DNA of 64,000 nucleotides from Pontibacter rufus (GTDB taxonomy: Bacteria > Bacteroidota > Bacteroidia > Cytophagales > Hymenobacteraceae). Positions 56,160-63,934 of the stretch are shown here, in pieces. Below the pieces are notes generated by a model. The model was not told where the DNA came from, ran no database searches, and saw only the letters and a list, made by a program, of their open reading frames with translations. Both the position numbers and the translations under genes were made by a program. The first letter of the stretch is position 1. Each line of letters starts with the position of its first letter. The stretch covers positions 183,146 through 247,145 of the forward strand of contig NZ_JADQDR010000009.1 in assembly GCF_015694705.1 (NCBI RefSeq), written 5' to 3'.

Positions 56160-57104
56160 TCATGCAGCCTGAGCCACGGCAGGCAACGAGTTGTCGTGGG
56201 CGTCCTGCTGCAGGTTGAGGATGTAGCTGGCTGCTTTGAAGGCCTTGGTACCAGCGTAGATGATCATTGTCTTGTCGTCTTTGAACTTGCTGGCCCAACC
56301 CTGCAGGTATGCCACGGAGTTTTCAAATACCGCCTCCTTGATGCCGGTGAAGGCATTGAGGAAGCTGGCGCCCATCTCGGCAATCAACTCTTCTTTGCTG
56401 TAGTCTTCATCGCCAAAGCGCCCTGACTGCTCCCCGTCTGCAAAACGGTTGAGCCTGCCGGGATGCCCGGTGGAATGTATCAGCTCGTGGAAAAGCGTGG
56501 CGTGGTACGCCTGGGAGGAAACGAAGCTTTTGAGCGCCGGCATCTGCACCCTGTCATCAGAGGGCGCATAGTAGGCCTGCGTGCCTCCGTGCCATATCTG
56601 CGGTCGAGGCAGGGGGTAGTTGTCCACCACTCTTTGGCAGGCTTCTATCACCTGCTGCCCTGTTTTCTTGAAAGCTGCCGGCAGGGTAAACTCTATTCCT
56701 TCCACCTGGTCGATGTTGAAGACCGTCCAGATAAAAGGCACAAACTTTCTTCCACGACTGTCTTTTTCCGCCTCTGCCGTCACATCGGCTTGCTCCCCTG
56801 CCTTCTCCCTGTATACTTTCCAGTAGATGACGGGGGTACCCTTTTCACCTTTCCTCACACAGCCGCCCAACTCCTGGGCTTGCTTGAAGGTGAGGAAGAA
56901 GGGAGTAGTGAAGTTCTTTTTCTCCGTGATGTAGTGGAGGTAAAAAGCGTTGAAGCCTTCGTAGTGCCGGCCGGAGCTGTAGTTCTTCGGAAGCCCGTAG
57001 GAGCTCCAGGGCTGCTGCCAGAGCACTTTTCCTTGTTCCAGCTGCGCGATAACTTCGCCCGTTACCTGCGCTGCCAATAGATTGAATTTTTCAAATGCGT
57101 TCAT
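56160..57104 (-). CDS. ArdC-type antirestriction protein with zincin peptidase domain
   Basis: 314 residues. N-terminal ssDNA-binding domain (DUF1738, about 1-135): EQGKVLWQQPW, PKNYSSGRHYEGFNAFYL, FFLTFKQAQELGGCVRKGEKGTPVIYW. C-terminal metallopeptidase with HELIHSTGHPGRLNR (HExxH, about 214) and EELIAEMGASFL. ArdC proteins are found on conjugative plasmids and ICEs, where they protect incoming DNA from restriction. A RadC gene lies upstream on the same strand. Full length and intact, unlike most of its surroundings. Confidence 0.92.
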   Translation of the reverse strand: MNAFEKFNLLAAQVTGEVIAQLEQGKVLWQQPWSSYGLPKNYSSGRHYEGFNAFYLHYITEKKNFTTPFFLTFKQAQELGGCVRKGEKGTPVIYWKVYREKAGEQADVTAEAEKDSRGRKFVPFIWTVFNIDQVEGIEFTLPAAFKKTGQQVIEACQRVVDNYPLPRPQIWHGGTQAYYAPSDDRVQMPALKSFVSSQAYHATLFHELIHSTGHPGRLNRFADGEQSGRFGDEDYSKEELIAEMGASFLNAFTGIKEAVFENSVAYLQGWASKFKDDKTMIIYAGTKAFKAASYILNLQQDAHDNSLPAVAQAA

Positions 57105-57186
57105 AGAAGTAAAGGTTTAACGTGGTGGATAAATGATTTCCGGAGCGTTTTCCGTTTTCAGGACTCCTTTAGTAAGACAAGAGGGG

Positions 57187-57657
57187 CTATAAAAGCCCCT
57201 CGTCTGCCAGAGAGCTGTAACCCTCACCGGTGAGGATGATGTGGTCGAGTACGGCGATGTCAAGCAGCTCACCGCCAGCTTTCATCTTCTTCGTCAGCTG
57301 CAGGTCAGCCGCGCTCGGCTTGAGGCTCCCTGATGGGTGGTTGTGGCAGAGGACGATGGACGAGGCGCAGGCTTTCAGGGCCGCCACGAAGATGAGTTTG
57401 GGGTCTGCCACTGTGCCGGAGACTCCCCCTGTCGATAGCTCGTAGATGCCCAGCACCCGGTTGGCCCTGTTGAGGAGCATGACCTTGAACTGTTCCACGA
57501 ACTCTATTTTGCCGGTGTCCCAGCTTGCCTTCAGCACCTGGTAGCTGTCGGTGGAGCAGGTAACCTGCGGCCTTTCGGAGGGTTTCACTTTGACGCGGTA
57601 GGAGAGCTTGATTTCAGCTACTTTGGCAAGGGAGGAGTTTTTAAGGTGCTTTTCCAT
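57187..57657 (-). CDS. radC: RadC family JAB-domain protein
   Basis: 156 residues. The JAMM metal motif is intact: KACASSIVLCHNHPSGSLKPSAADLQLT (His-x-His...Asp, about 104-125), with Glu in VEQFKVMLLNRAN. The N-terminal helix-hairpin-helix domain of chromosomal RadC is missing, as in the short plasmid/ICE forms. Function unknown (deubiquitinase-fold; DNA repair link disputed). 82 bases before ardC, same strand; a plausible mobile-element operon. Confidence 0.9.
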   Translation of the reverse strand: MEKHLKNSSLAKVAEIKLSYRVKVKPSERPQVTCSTDSYQVLKASWDTGKIEFVEQFKVMLLNRANRVLGIYELSTGGVSGTVADPKLIFVAALKACASSIVLCHNHPSGSLKPSAADLQLTKKMKAGGELLDIAVLDHIILTGEGYSSLADEGLL

Positions 57658-58028
57658 AATCTTTGTCTTTTGAGTGTGAGAAATTGATTATGGTGCCCCA
57701 CCTGCCTTCGGGACGGACTAAGGGCAAAGTGGAGACGGCAAAAATGCGGAGGGCTCCCCGGTAGGGGATACCCATTTTTTCTGTACTACCTTGTCCCGTG
57801 TCCGGCGCGCAAGGCTACCTTTGCACCTGAATGAATTGCCCCCGCACTTTTGCTTGGGTGTGGCTGGAAGCTGTGGCGTCTGATGGTAGCTGTGAAGGGA
57901 AAAGAAGGGCAGCTGGGAGAGGATGCCTTTGGAACTACAGGAGTGGCTAAAAGGAAGCCTCGGTCTCCATGGAAGTAAACCGGGGCTTAGGCTTTATGAG
58001 GTGATGCACAGCAAGGCAGGTGTAGCAA
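57658..58028. other. Gene-free region upstream of radC
   Basis: About 370 bases; probably promoter region of the radC-ardC unit. I see no clear TAnnTTTG box or gene. Confidence 0.45.
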
Positions 58029-58210
58029 CTACATGGCCATTCCTTTTCGGAGGGACCGTTTCTGTTCCGGCTTGCCTTCAGCAGGCAGGTCCTGCTGCTT
58101 TCCCTGCTGCCGGTTTGCCGCCGCTTCCTGCTTTAGTTGAATGGTCTCCCGCTTCACGGCCTTCAGGTGCTCGTCAAACACCTTGATGGTCTTGTACTGC
58201 GGACTAGCGC
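58029..58210 (-). pseudogene. C-terminal piece of a conjugative-element protein (DUF3945-like?)
   Basis: FRASPQYKTIKVFDEHLKAVKRETIQLKQEAAANRQQGKQQDLPAEGKPEQKRS...: a hydrophilic Gln/Lys-rich tail following QYKTIKVFDEH, reminiscent of C-termini of DUF3945-type ICE proteins. Cut off at about 58,210 by an SDR fragment on the other strand. Identification weak. Confidence 0.4.
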
Positions 58211-58221
58211 GGAACGGTGGC

Positions 58222-58607
58222 AGGGCGGAGGCCTTTGCCGCCGATGTGTCTTCCGAGGCTGGGGTGTGTGAACTCTTCAAGGCCGCTAACAGCATGGGCC
58301 GCCTGAGCACTTTGGTGAACAACGCCGGCATACAGGAGAGACAGATGCGGGTAGAGAGCATGGAGGCAGGCCGACTGCATCATCTCTTCAGCAGCAACGT
58401 TGTCCGCTGCTTCCCCTGCTCTAAAGAGGCGATAAAGAGAACGTCAGTAAGGCACGGCGGCGCTGGCGGTACAATCGTGAATGTTTCTTCTATCGCTGCG
58501 CTTATAGGCGCACCTGGTGAGTACGTGGTCAATCCGCGTCCAAAGGTGCGGTGTTCGTCCTTATGCTTAGCTTTTCCAGGGAAGTGGCGGAGGAAGGTCT
58601 CCGATAG
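58222..58607 (+). pseudogene. Short-chain dehydrogenase/reductase fragment, frameshifted
   Basis: EAFAADVSSEAGVCELFKAANSMGRLSTLVNNAGIQERQMRVESMEAGRLHHLFSSNVV...GGTIVNVSSIAALIGAPGEYV, then a frameshift and SKGAVFVLMLSFSREVAEEGLR and stop. NNAG and the catalytic Ser region (NVSSIAA) are plain, the YxxxK site is broken by the shift. N-terminal cofactor loop and C-terminus are missing. Confidence 0.85.
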
Positions 58608-58625
58608 AGTCAAAGTCAAGAAACC

Positions 58626-58787
58626 GTATGTTACAACTGCCTGTTGATGGTAAACTACTGCTGAACTTTCGTCAAAGTAGCTTCCTCCTGAATTATACTT
58701 GAGGCTTAGCCTGTTTTTGAATGTAAAATCAATAATAACAATTATCAGAGCTAAAATGATAGACGTGACAGTTGAAATTACTTTCAT
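58626..58787 (-). pseudogene. N-terminal piece of a small membrane protein
   Basis: MKVISTVTSIILALIIVIIDF is a membrane helix or signal anchor followed by TFKNRLSLKYNSGGSYFDESSAVVYHQ. The frame then enters the SDR remnant, so the true end has been lost. Unrecognised. Confidence 0.4.
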
Positions 58788-59195
58788 TATTTGAGTCTAT
58801 TCATTAATTCAATATTCCTGCTAACTAGCATATAAACAGAGCTAATTCCATTTAGCTGCCATACAGTCGGCGCATAAACGGAACTAAAGAATATACTATA
58901 TATCCAGAGCAATTTAAAGCAGTCTGCGAACAATTCTTACATCCCGTCAGAATACCAAAACTCTTACCCCCTCTGTTGGATGGGTAGGGGTTTTAAGACC
59001 GTAAAATAAACAATGTCGGTCGTTCTAGCTTTTTTCATGAAGCGGATTTAGCCCGTGGAACATTTGTATCCCCTACGAAAGAGAGCAGGGGCATAATACA
59101 AATCTCAAGTTAGGGGCCATGAGCATTGCGATTATAGCTGTAACTTTTCAGACGTGACAAAAGGGAGAAAAATGAGAAGCTACATCGCTTTCTAC
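58788..59195. other. Gene-free region leading into a recombinase remnant
   Basis: About 400 bases without genes. From about 59,080 weak similarity to the LLEKGxDLRY...LGHE part of a tyrosine recombinase can be read with several frame changes. Confidence 0.4.
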
Positions 59196-59281
59196 CTCGG
59201 CTCGAGCAGAACGACCTAAATCTACACCCACGTGACCACTTATGCCCTGATAAGATTGTGAGTCCGCTTGATAATCTGTAG
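59196..59281 (+). pseudogene. Tail remnant of a second XerC/D-like recombinase
   Basis: LGSSRTT-stop-IYTHVTTYAL, then after a one-base shift DKIVSPLDNL-stop. This is the end of a XerC/D-like protein (consensus SSSRTTEIYTHVT...SPLDNL) with Glu to stop and a frameshift. The final LDNL-stop matches that of the remnant at 41,404-41,612. Confidence 0.75.
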
Positions 59282-59371
59282 AAAGGAAGTATATTAGCTA
59301 TATGAAATACTGTAAAACTGCTGTTTTTCTTCGTCCTGGCGCTATAAGCGACAGTAAAGCAAGTATAAACA

Positions 59372-59420
59372 ACACCATATATAGTGCAGATAGTAGGAAT
59401 AGACTCCTGCTAGCTAGTAG
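59372..59420 (+). repeat. Hairpin repeat, copy 2 (related copy at 662)
   Basis: CATATATAGTGCAG, then TAGTAGGA-atagac-TCCTGCTA...TAGTAGTTGG. Diverged copy of 662-710, arms no longer perfect. It precedes the AT-rich gene at 59,445 by 25 bases. Confidence 0.6.
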
Positions 59421-59444
59421 TTGGCGTGCATGTGAAAGTATAGA

Positions 59445-59849
59445 ATGGAAATAAAGAGTTCTATCATATTAGATGAAACTGACCAACTCTTGTTGCTTCA
59501 CGAGTGGGAAACGGCTTTTCTAATAGATAAAAGAAGTAATTCTGTTTTGTTGCAAGAAGAGTACATTGGAGACCCAACATGCGGAAAAATAGACAAGGAT
59601 AATAAATGGGCTGTTGTTGCTGGTGACCATCTAACAGTTTGGAATGAAGGGAATACAAAGGTTGTAGATGAACTGGCTGACATACATTCTATAAGAACAA
59701 AAAATGGTGACACTATAGAAGTCTTAATTGACCCATGGAGCACTAAATCATCGGTATGGGAGGTGAATGTACTGACTCTTGAAAAATTAAAAATCAGGGA
59801 CTTCTTTAAGTATAGAGACAAACCTTATACAGAAGAAGTAATTTGGTAA
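59445..59849 (+). CDS. Hypothetical protein
   Basis: 134 residues, MEIKSSIILDETDQLLLLHEWETAFLID. Not recognised. Alternating beta-strand pattern with repeated W/D turns (KWAVVAGDHLTVWNEGN) suggests a small beta-propeller-like or beta-sandwich fold. No signal peptide. First gene of the right-hand plus-strand cassette-like run. Confidence 0.65.
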   Translation: MEIKSSIILDETDQLLLLHEWETAFLIDKRSNSVLLQEEYIGDPTCGKIDKDNKWAVVAGDHLTVWNEGNTKVVDELADIHSIRTKNGDTIEVLIDPWSTKSSVWEVNVLTLEKLKIRDFFKYRDKPYTEEVIW

Positions 59850-59906
59850 AAACACGAAACTTTGCGTGCATAGGTAATTAATAGAATTCGAACTGAAAGT
59901 ATAATA

Positions 59907-60101
59907 ATGTCAAAAAGTTATAATGTAACCCGAAAAGATTTAAAAGGGCTCTCAAAAAGGGAACTTGACGAAATGGCTGATGATAAGGACTCTTTACTTA
60001 ATGAATATGCTGAAAAGAGTAGCGTCAAGCGAGAAGTCAAGAAAAAACGAAAAGAAGAAAAAGGTAAGAACAACGATACGCCAACAAAACCTATAAGTTA
60101 G
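59907..60101 (+). CDS. Small charged protein
   Basis: 64 residues, MSKSYNVTRKDLKGLSKRELDEMADD..., helical and ending in a Lys/Glu-rich tail (KREVKKKRKEEKGK). Not recognised. A CGTTGTGTC box follows 24 bases after the stop, so a short or partial attC-like site may separate it from the next gene. Confidence 0.55.
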   Translation: MSKSYNVTRKDLKGLSKRELDEMADDKDSLLNEYAEKSSVKREVKKKRKEEKGKNNDTPTKPIS

Positions 60102-60143
60102 CTACGCCACCTTATAGCAAAACCGTTGTGTCAAATTATAAGT

Positions 60144-60599
60144 ATGAATCTTGAGCTAATAAGAAGTAATAGAATTGTTAAATTAGAGAAGTTCATCTCT
60201 GATGTAAACGTGCGACTGATAAGCTTTTCGAAAGAGTTATACAAACTTCATCCAAGCGACTTTCTGCCCAGATACCACAAAGTAAGAATTAGTATCACCA
60301 ATAATACTGAAGTCGTTGTAGAACATCTATTGCTAAAGGTGTTTCGGTCAGGTTCTGTAATAGGAAGAGACAACTTCGATACTCTGCCAGTACTGACTTA
60401 CGGGCTTAAACCCAATGAGACAGCGGAGTACGAATTGATGATTTTTGACCCCTTCAATGAAGATTTTAAAGAAATGGAAATTACGATAGCTAATCAACAG
60501 GACTGGGAACAAAGAAAGAAGGTTGATAACTGGCTGCAAAAGGCTGGTGAATTTAGCAAAAGGCGGAAGCAGAATTGGATAAAGTCACTCATAAAATAA
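60144..60599 (+). CDS. Hypothetical protein
   Basis: 151 residues from ATG 60144 (MNLELIRSNRIVKLEKFI); a TTG at 60126 lies in the preceding GTTGTGTC box and is rejected. The middle (YHKVRISITNNTEVVVEHLLLKVFRSGSVIGRD...YGLKPNETAEYELMIFDP) has an Ig-like beta-sandwich pattern. Unrecognised. Its stop codon overlaps a 30-bp perfect palindrome. Confidence 0.65.
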   Translation: MNLELIRSNRIVKLEKFISDVNVRLISFSKELYKLHPSDFLPRYHKVRISITNNTEVVVEHLLLKVFRSGSVIGRDNFDTLPVLTYGLKPNETAEYELMIFDPFNEDFKEMEITIANQQDWEQRKKVDNWLQKAGEFSKRRKQNWIKSLIK

Positions 60600-60666
60600 C
60601 TGCCGCACAACGTGCTTGTGTAGCTGACGCTTCGCCTCAGCTACACAAGCACGTTGTGCGGCAGTT
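60598..60666 (+). repeat. 30-bp perfect palindrome (attC-like spacer)
   Basis: 60598-60627 and 60637-60666 are perfect complements around CGCTTCGCC. The arms begin with TGCCGCACAAC and end with GTTGTGCGGCA, the same GTTGTG box that precedes other genes here. Begins in the stop codon of the upstream gene. No T run follows, so simple termination does not explain it. Confidence 0.8.
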
Positions 60667-60781
60667 GAAAAGCGACCGTGCGATATTGACAGAAAATTAT
60701 AGAAATGAAAAAACTTTTATCAATAGCCTTGACAACAGCGATCTTGACAAGCTGCCAACAGGCGATTTAAAAAACAAACAT

Positions 60782-61219
60782 ATGGCAGGCAACAAAAATC
60801 AAGCGGAAAAGTCAACTTCATCCGTTGATACTACAACGCCAAAAGTAACAGGAATTGGAGGTATCTTCTTTTGTTCCGACAACCCGGACAAAACGAAAGA
60901 GTGGTACACAAAAAATTTAGCAATTGAAATCAATGATTGGGGTTCATCGAGTTTTGAGTCCAGAAATCTTGACAATCCTGACAAAATAAATTCGCTCCAA
61001 TGGAAACCCTTTAAGAATGGAGACGAATATTTCTCGCCATCCAAAAGGAACTTTATGATTAACTATCAAGTCCAAAATATTGAAGGTCTTTTAATTAAAC
61101 TGAAAGAAAACGGAGTAACCGTACTTGACAGCATAACGGCTTACGATGGAATTGGAAAATTTGTCCACATTATGGATGCGGATGACAATAAAATTGAACT
61201 ATGGGAACCTGAAGGTTAA
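60782..61219 (+). CDS. VOC-family (glyoxalase-fold) protein, leader frameshifted
   Basis: 145 residues: VTGIGGIFFCSDNPDKTKEWYTKNLAIEINDWG...FMINYQVQNIEGLLIKLKENGVTVL...GKFVHIMDADDNKIELWEPEG, a complete VOC domain ending with the usual Glu. Upstream, ATG 60705 starts MKKLLSIALTTAILTSCQQ, a perfect lipoprotein signal in another frame that stops at 60770. One indel in the A run at about 60,768-60,774 separates signal and domain. Whether the cytosolic domain is still made is open. Confidence 0.8.
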   Translation: MAGNKNQAEKSTSSVDTTTPKVTGIGGIFFCSDNPDKTKEWYTKNLAIEINDWGSSSFESRNLDNPDKINSLQWKPFKNGDEYFSPSKRNFMINYQVQNIEGLLIKLKENGVTVLDSITAYDGIGKFVHIMDADDNKIELWEPEG

Positions 61220-61236
61220 CGAAATAAAAACCGACT

Positions 61237-61365
61237 GCACAACAATTGCTATAAAATATAAGGCATTCAGTGGTTATACAAAGTGTAGGGTTGTTTATTT
61301 TCATCTGTGCTAATCGGACAGTTTTGGCTACCTATGCCCTACGTTTCATAGCATAGCCGTTAGGC
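61237..61365 (+). repeat. Long attC-like site (129 bp)
   Basis: Starts GCACAAC 18 bases after the VOC stop and ends GTTAGGC (61359-61365) 11 bases before the next ATG. Nested complements: GCTAT/ATAGC, GGCAT/ATGCC, GTAGGG/CCCTAC, giving one long bulged hairpin of the length known for Vibrio repeats. Confidence 0.6.
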
Positions 61366-61375
61366 AAAAAAGAAA

Positions 61376-61903
61376 ATGAAAATATATCTTCGTCTTACCC
61401 TCCTGATTTCGTTTTCCATGTTTAGCTGTATTGGCTATGGCCAGAACAAACTTAACTCTGTAGTTTCTGATACTTTGCTGACGAAAGAATGGTCTAATAT
61501 TACTAGAGGATATGAGTTAAGAAGTGAAATACTGGGTGAGTTGCAAGAGCATCTTTCTAAGAAGGAGCCCTACAAGAAGTTGTCCGACGAAATCCACAGT
61601 CAAATAACTTCTATGGACAAAGAATGGGTTCCATTGAATCCACTCTCAGAAAGAGAGAGAATCGTAGCTGAACAGGATTCGCTGACTTCTCAAATAGAAA
61701 AGTGGCTCACAGTAGACTTGGCAAATGATACATCCCTAATAAGAGATGAAGAATATGATAGAATCACCCTGATGATTGAAGGAATAAATAACAGGATATA
61801 CATAGAAAAGGCCCTCTACAATAAGGAAGCAGAAAAAAGACAGCACCGCGACTTGATTCTGGAGGGAGTAAAAAGTATTACTATCCCACAGGTAAAATTC
61901 TAA
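61376..61903 (+). CDS. Exported hypothetical protein
   Basis: 175 residues. Signal peptide MKIYLRLTLLISFSMFSCIGYGQNK, cleavage near GYG-Q. The mature part is highly charged and helical (ELRSEILGELQEHLSKKEPYKKL, MIEGINNRIYIEKALYNKEAEKRQ), probably a periplasmic coiled coil. Not recognised. Confidence 0.7.
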   Translation: MKIYLRLTLLISFSMFSCIGYGQNKLNSVVSDTLLTKEWSNITRGYELRSEILGELQEHLSKKEPYKKLSDEIHSQITSMDKEWVPLNPLSERERIVAEQDSLTSQIEKWLTVDLANDTSLIRDEEYDRITLMIEGINNRIYIEKALYNKEAEKRQHRDLILEGVKSITIPQVKF

Positions 61904-61934
61904 ATTTTTTTTGTCCTATTAGGTGTAAACATTA

Positions 61935-61983
61935 TGCCACCGCCGACAGCCTTGCACGTTGTTTATACGAGACTGTTGTGGCA
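61935..61983 (+). repeat. attC-like site
   Basis: TGCCAC (61935-61940) pairs with GTGGCA (61978-61983) and CGACAG with CTGTTG, leaving a short bulge. The right box GTTGTGGC lies 58 bases before the next start. Confidence 0.5.
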
Positions 61984-62040
61984 AATTCATAATTAAAATT
62001 TCCTATCTATAGTCAATAGAACTAGTTTGCTAAATACTAT

Positions 62041-62802
62041 ATGAATATAAACACAAGCTTTGCCATGATTAAAAATTTACTTGTATTCGCTTTTGTCTTC
62101 TCAAGCTTTTCAGTTTTAGGTCAACACGATGAGAGCAGGCATTCTCATGTATTTGTAAACATAGGAGCAGCTTTTCCCATAGGGGGCTTTAGAGAGTTAG
62201 GTTACAGCCAAGTTGAATTTACTACAGATAAGCTTCCTGCTTTTGCATCAAACGGTACATTGCTGAATGTAGGCTTCTCCCATAACTTGAGTAAGTACTT
62301 TCAAGCTGGTGCTACCTTAGGCTGGCGCAGCAATCCTATTGATGAAGACGCCTACGCAGAACGATTTATTACTAATCCCTGGGCTTATCCGGATGCTCCC
62401 TATACTTTGAAGTCTAATCCGTGGCAGTCCTTTTATGGAACGCTGGACCTTTACACTCAACTGCCTCTTCACAGATTTACTCCTTATTTGAAAGGCTCTG
62501 TTGGTGTTGGAGCTTTTACTATGGGAGAAGCTAATGCTGTAATGAAGTATGAAGACTACAATGTTAGGATAAATCGTTTCAGTGACACAAAAGCTACAGT
62601 TGTTTATGGTGGTGCTGTCGGATTGAAGTACAACCTTGGACCCTTTGATATGAATCTTGAATGTGGGGTGCTTGCCGCATCTGCAGAATTCGATTATGAT
62701 ATTGGTGCCCCAACAGGAATAAAACAGAAATATAATTTAAATACTGTAAATACGACCCTTGGGCTTAGTTATAGAATCTACCAGCGGGTAAAGGGAAGTT
62801 AA
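62041..62802 (+). CDS. Outer-membrane beta-barrel protein
   Basis: 253 residues. Signal peptide MIKNLLVFAFVFSSFSVLGQ begins at residue 9; the true start may be 62065. Mature part has alternating strands: VFVNIGAAFPIGGF, TLLNVGFSHNLSKYFQAGATLGW, YGTLDLYTQLPLHRFTPYLKGSVGVG, GGAVGLKYNLGPFDMNLECGV, TTLGLSYRIYQ, an eight-strand barrel plan like OmpA/OmpW-type proteins of Bacteroidota. Ligand unknown. Confidence 0.75.
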   Translation: MNINTSFAMIKNLLVFAFVFSSFSVLGQHDESRHSHVFVNIGAAFPIGGFRELGYSQVEFTTDKLPAFASNGTLLNVGFSHNLSKYFQAGATLGWRSNPIDEDAYAERFITNPWAYPDAPYTLKSNPWQSFYGTLDLYTQLPLHRFTPYLKGSVGVGAFTMGEANAVMKYEDYNVRINRFSDTKATVVYGGAVGLKYNLGPFDMNLECGVLAASAEFDYDIGAPTGIKQKYNLNTVNTTLGLSYRIYQRVKGS

Positions 62803-62907
62803 CCGCTTTAACAGAAGAAATACTCACCACAATCATGAGTATACTATCTACTGCTGCTAAGCCTCGCATATCGTCTACACTAGTCCTTTGGCAGTCATAA
62901 ATAAGTA

Positions 62908-63027
62908 ATGGAATATAAACTTTACATTATTGTATTGCAAGGGATATGCTTTTCCTGTAACTCCCCACAAAAGTTAGAGAAAGATGGGATTAATTCATTT
63001 ATCCAGATAGAGTCAGCAAGGAATTAG
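62908..63027 (+). CDS. Very small putative lipoprotein
   Basis: 39 residues, MEYKLYIIVLQGICFSCNSPQKLEKDG: hydrophobic stretch followed by FSCN, a weak lipobox. It may be the truncated start of a larger gene. The end overlaps an inverted repeat. Confidence 0.35.
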   Translation: MEYKLYIIVLQGICFSCNSPQKLEKDGINSFIQIESARN

Positions 63028-63043
63028 CAGACTCTATCTGGAT
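63001..63043. repeat. 14-bp inverted repeat
   Basis: ATCCAGATAGAGTC (63001-63014) pairs perfectly with 63030-63043. It lies 37 bases before the next gene and may be a terminator or another cassette boundary. Confidence 0.55.
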
Positions 63044-63079
63044 ATTAAAAATTATTTAACCTAAACATTAAAAGACAAT

Positions 63080-63814
63080 ATGAAAAAGCATCTACTCATC
63101 CTGTTCACATTTATTTTTCTGCTCTCCTGTGAAAAAGAAGCTGAAATTATGCCTACTACCAAATTTGATATTGAAGATGAATATTATGCTGTGAATGAAC
63201 AGGTGCAGATAACTGATTTAAGCGAAGCTGACACCTATTACTGGGACTTTGGAGATGGGTCAACCTATATTGGTAAAGAGCCAAGCCACGCTTACAAAGA
63301 ACCTGGAACTTATACTGTTAAGTTAGTATCCAAGATTGGAAGTAAAGAGAACAGTTTTACCAGGGAAGTAAAAGTAGGCAGATACTATGCCTACGAAGTA
63401 CAGCTACTTCAGTTTGTAGATAATTATTGGTTAGAAGGCGGTGAAAGAACAGCTCCTTCTGTAGGCAACCCTGACATCTATTTGAAGATTACCGAACTGG
63501 ACCCATACACCCTAAAAACACTCTATCAAAGCAATATCATAGCAAATGTACAGCCTAAGAACCTTCCACTGACGTGGGCACTTGAAGGTGTAGTGTTAGA
63601 CATAAAACCTGAGACCTTTTCTTTTTGGAATGTAGGCTTCAATTTCTATGACAAAAAGACTGAAGACCGATTGATTGCTGGTACTGACGTTATGCCAAAC
63701 TCGTCCAGAATCGAATATGACAAGTCAAAAAATGAGGGTTACTTTCAATCCGGTTGGGGAGCACCGGAGTCAGGCTGCAATTTGTTGGTGAAGTTTAGAA
63801 TAGAATTTCGTTGA
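63080..63814 (+). CDS. PKD-domain lipoprotein
   Basis: 244 residues. Lipoprotein signal MKKHLLILFTFIFLLSCEKE (lipobox LLSC). PKD domain about 25-100 with YYWDFGDGSTYIGKEPSHAYKEPGTYTVKL. The C-terminal half is a beta-rich region with no known family. Surface or periplasmic binding role is likely. An attC-like site follows. Confidence 0.85.
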   Translation: MKKHLLILFTFIFLLSCEKEAEIMPTTKFDIEDEYYAVNEQVQITDLSEADTYYWDFGDGSTYIGKEPSHAYKEPGTYTVKLVSKIGSKENSFTREVKVGRYYAYEVQLLQFVDNYWLEGGERTAPSVGNPDIYLKITELDPYTLKTLYQSNIIANVQPKNLPLTWALEGVVLDIKPETFSFWNVGFNFYDKKTEDRLIAGTDVMPNSSRIEYDKSKNEGYFQSGWGAPESGCNLLVKFRIEFR

Positions 63815-63867
63815 TTGTTGAGCCAACTTTGTTCATTTGCCACTTTAATACTGGGAGTAATAATTTA

Positions 63868-63934
63868 GCATAACAAAATACCTAAGACAAGCTTCGGCTA
63901 TGCCTCGCTCGCTTTAGGTACCAACCGTCAGACT
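63868..63934 (+). repeat. attC-like site at window end
   Basis: GCATAAC (63868-63874), TACCTAAG pairing with CTTTAGGTA, AAGC with GCT, and CCGTCAG as a diverged right box. Begins 54 bases after a stop; the following 66 bases hold no gene start within the window. Confidence 0.5.
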
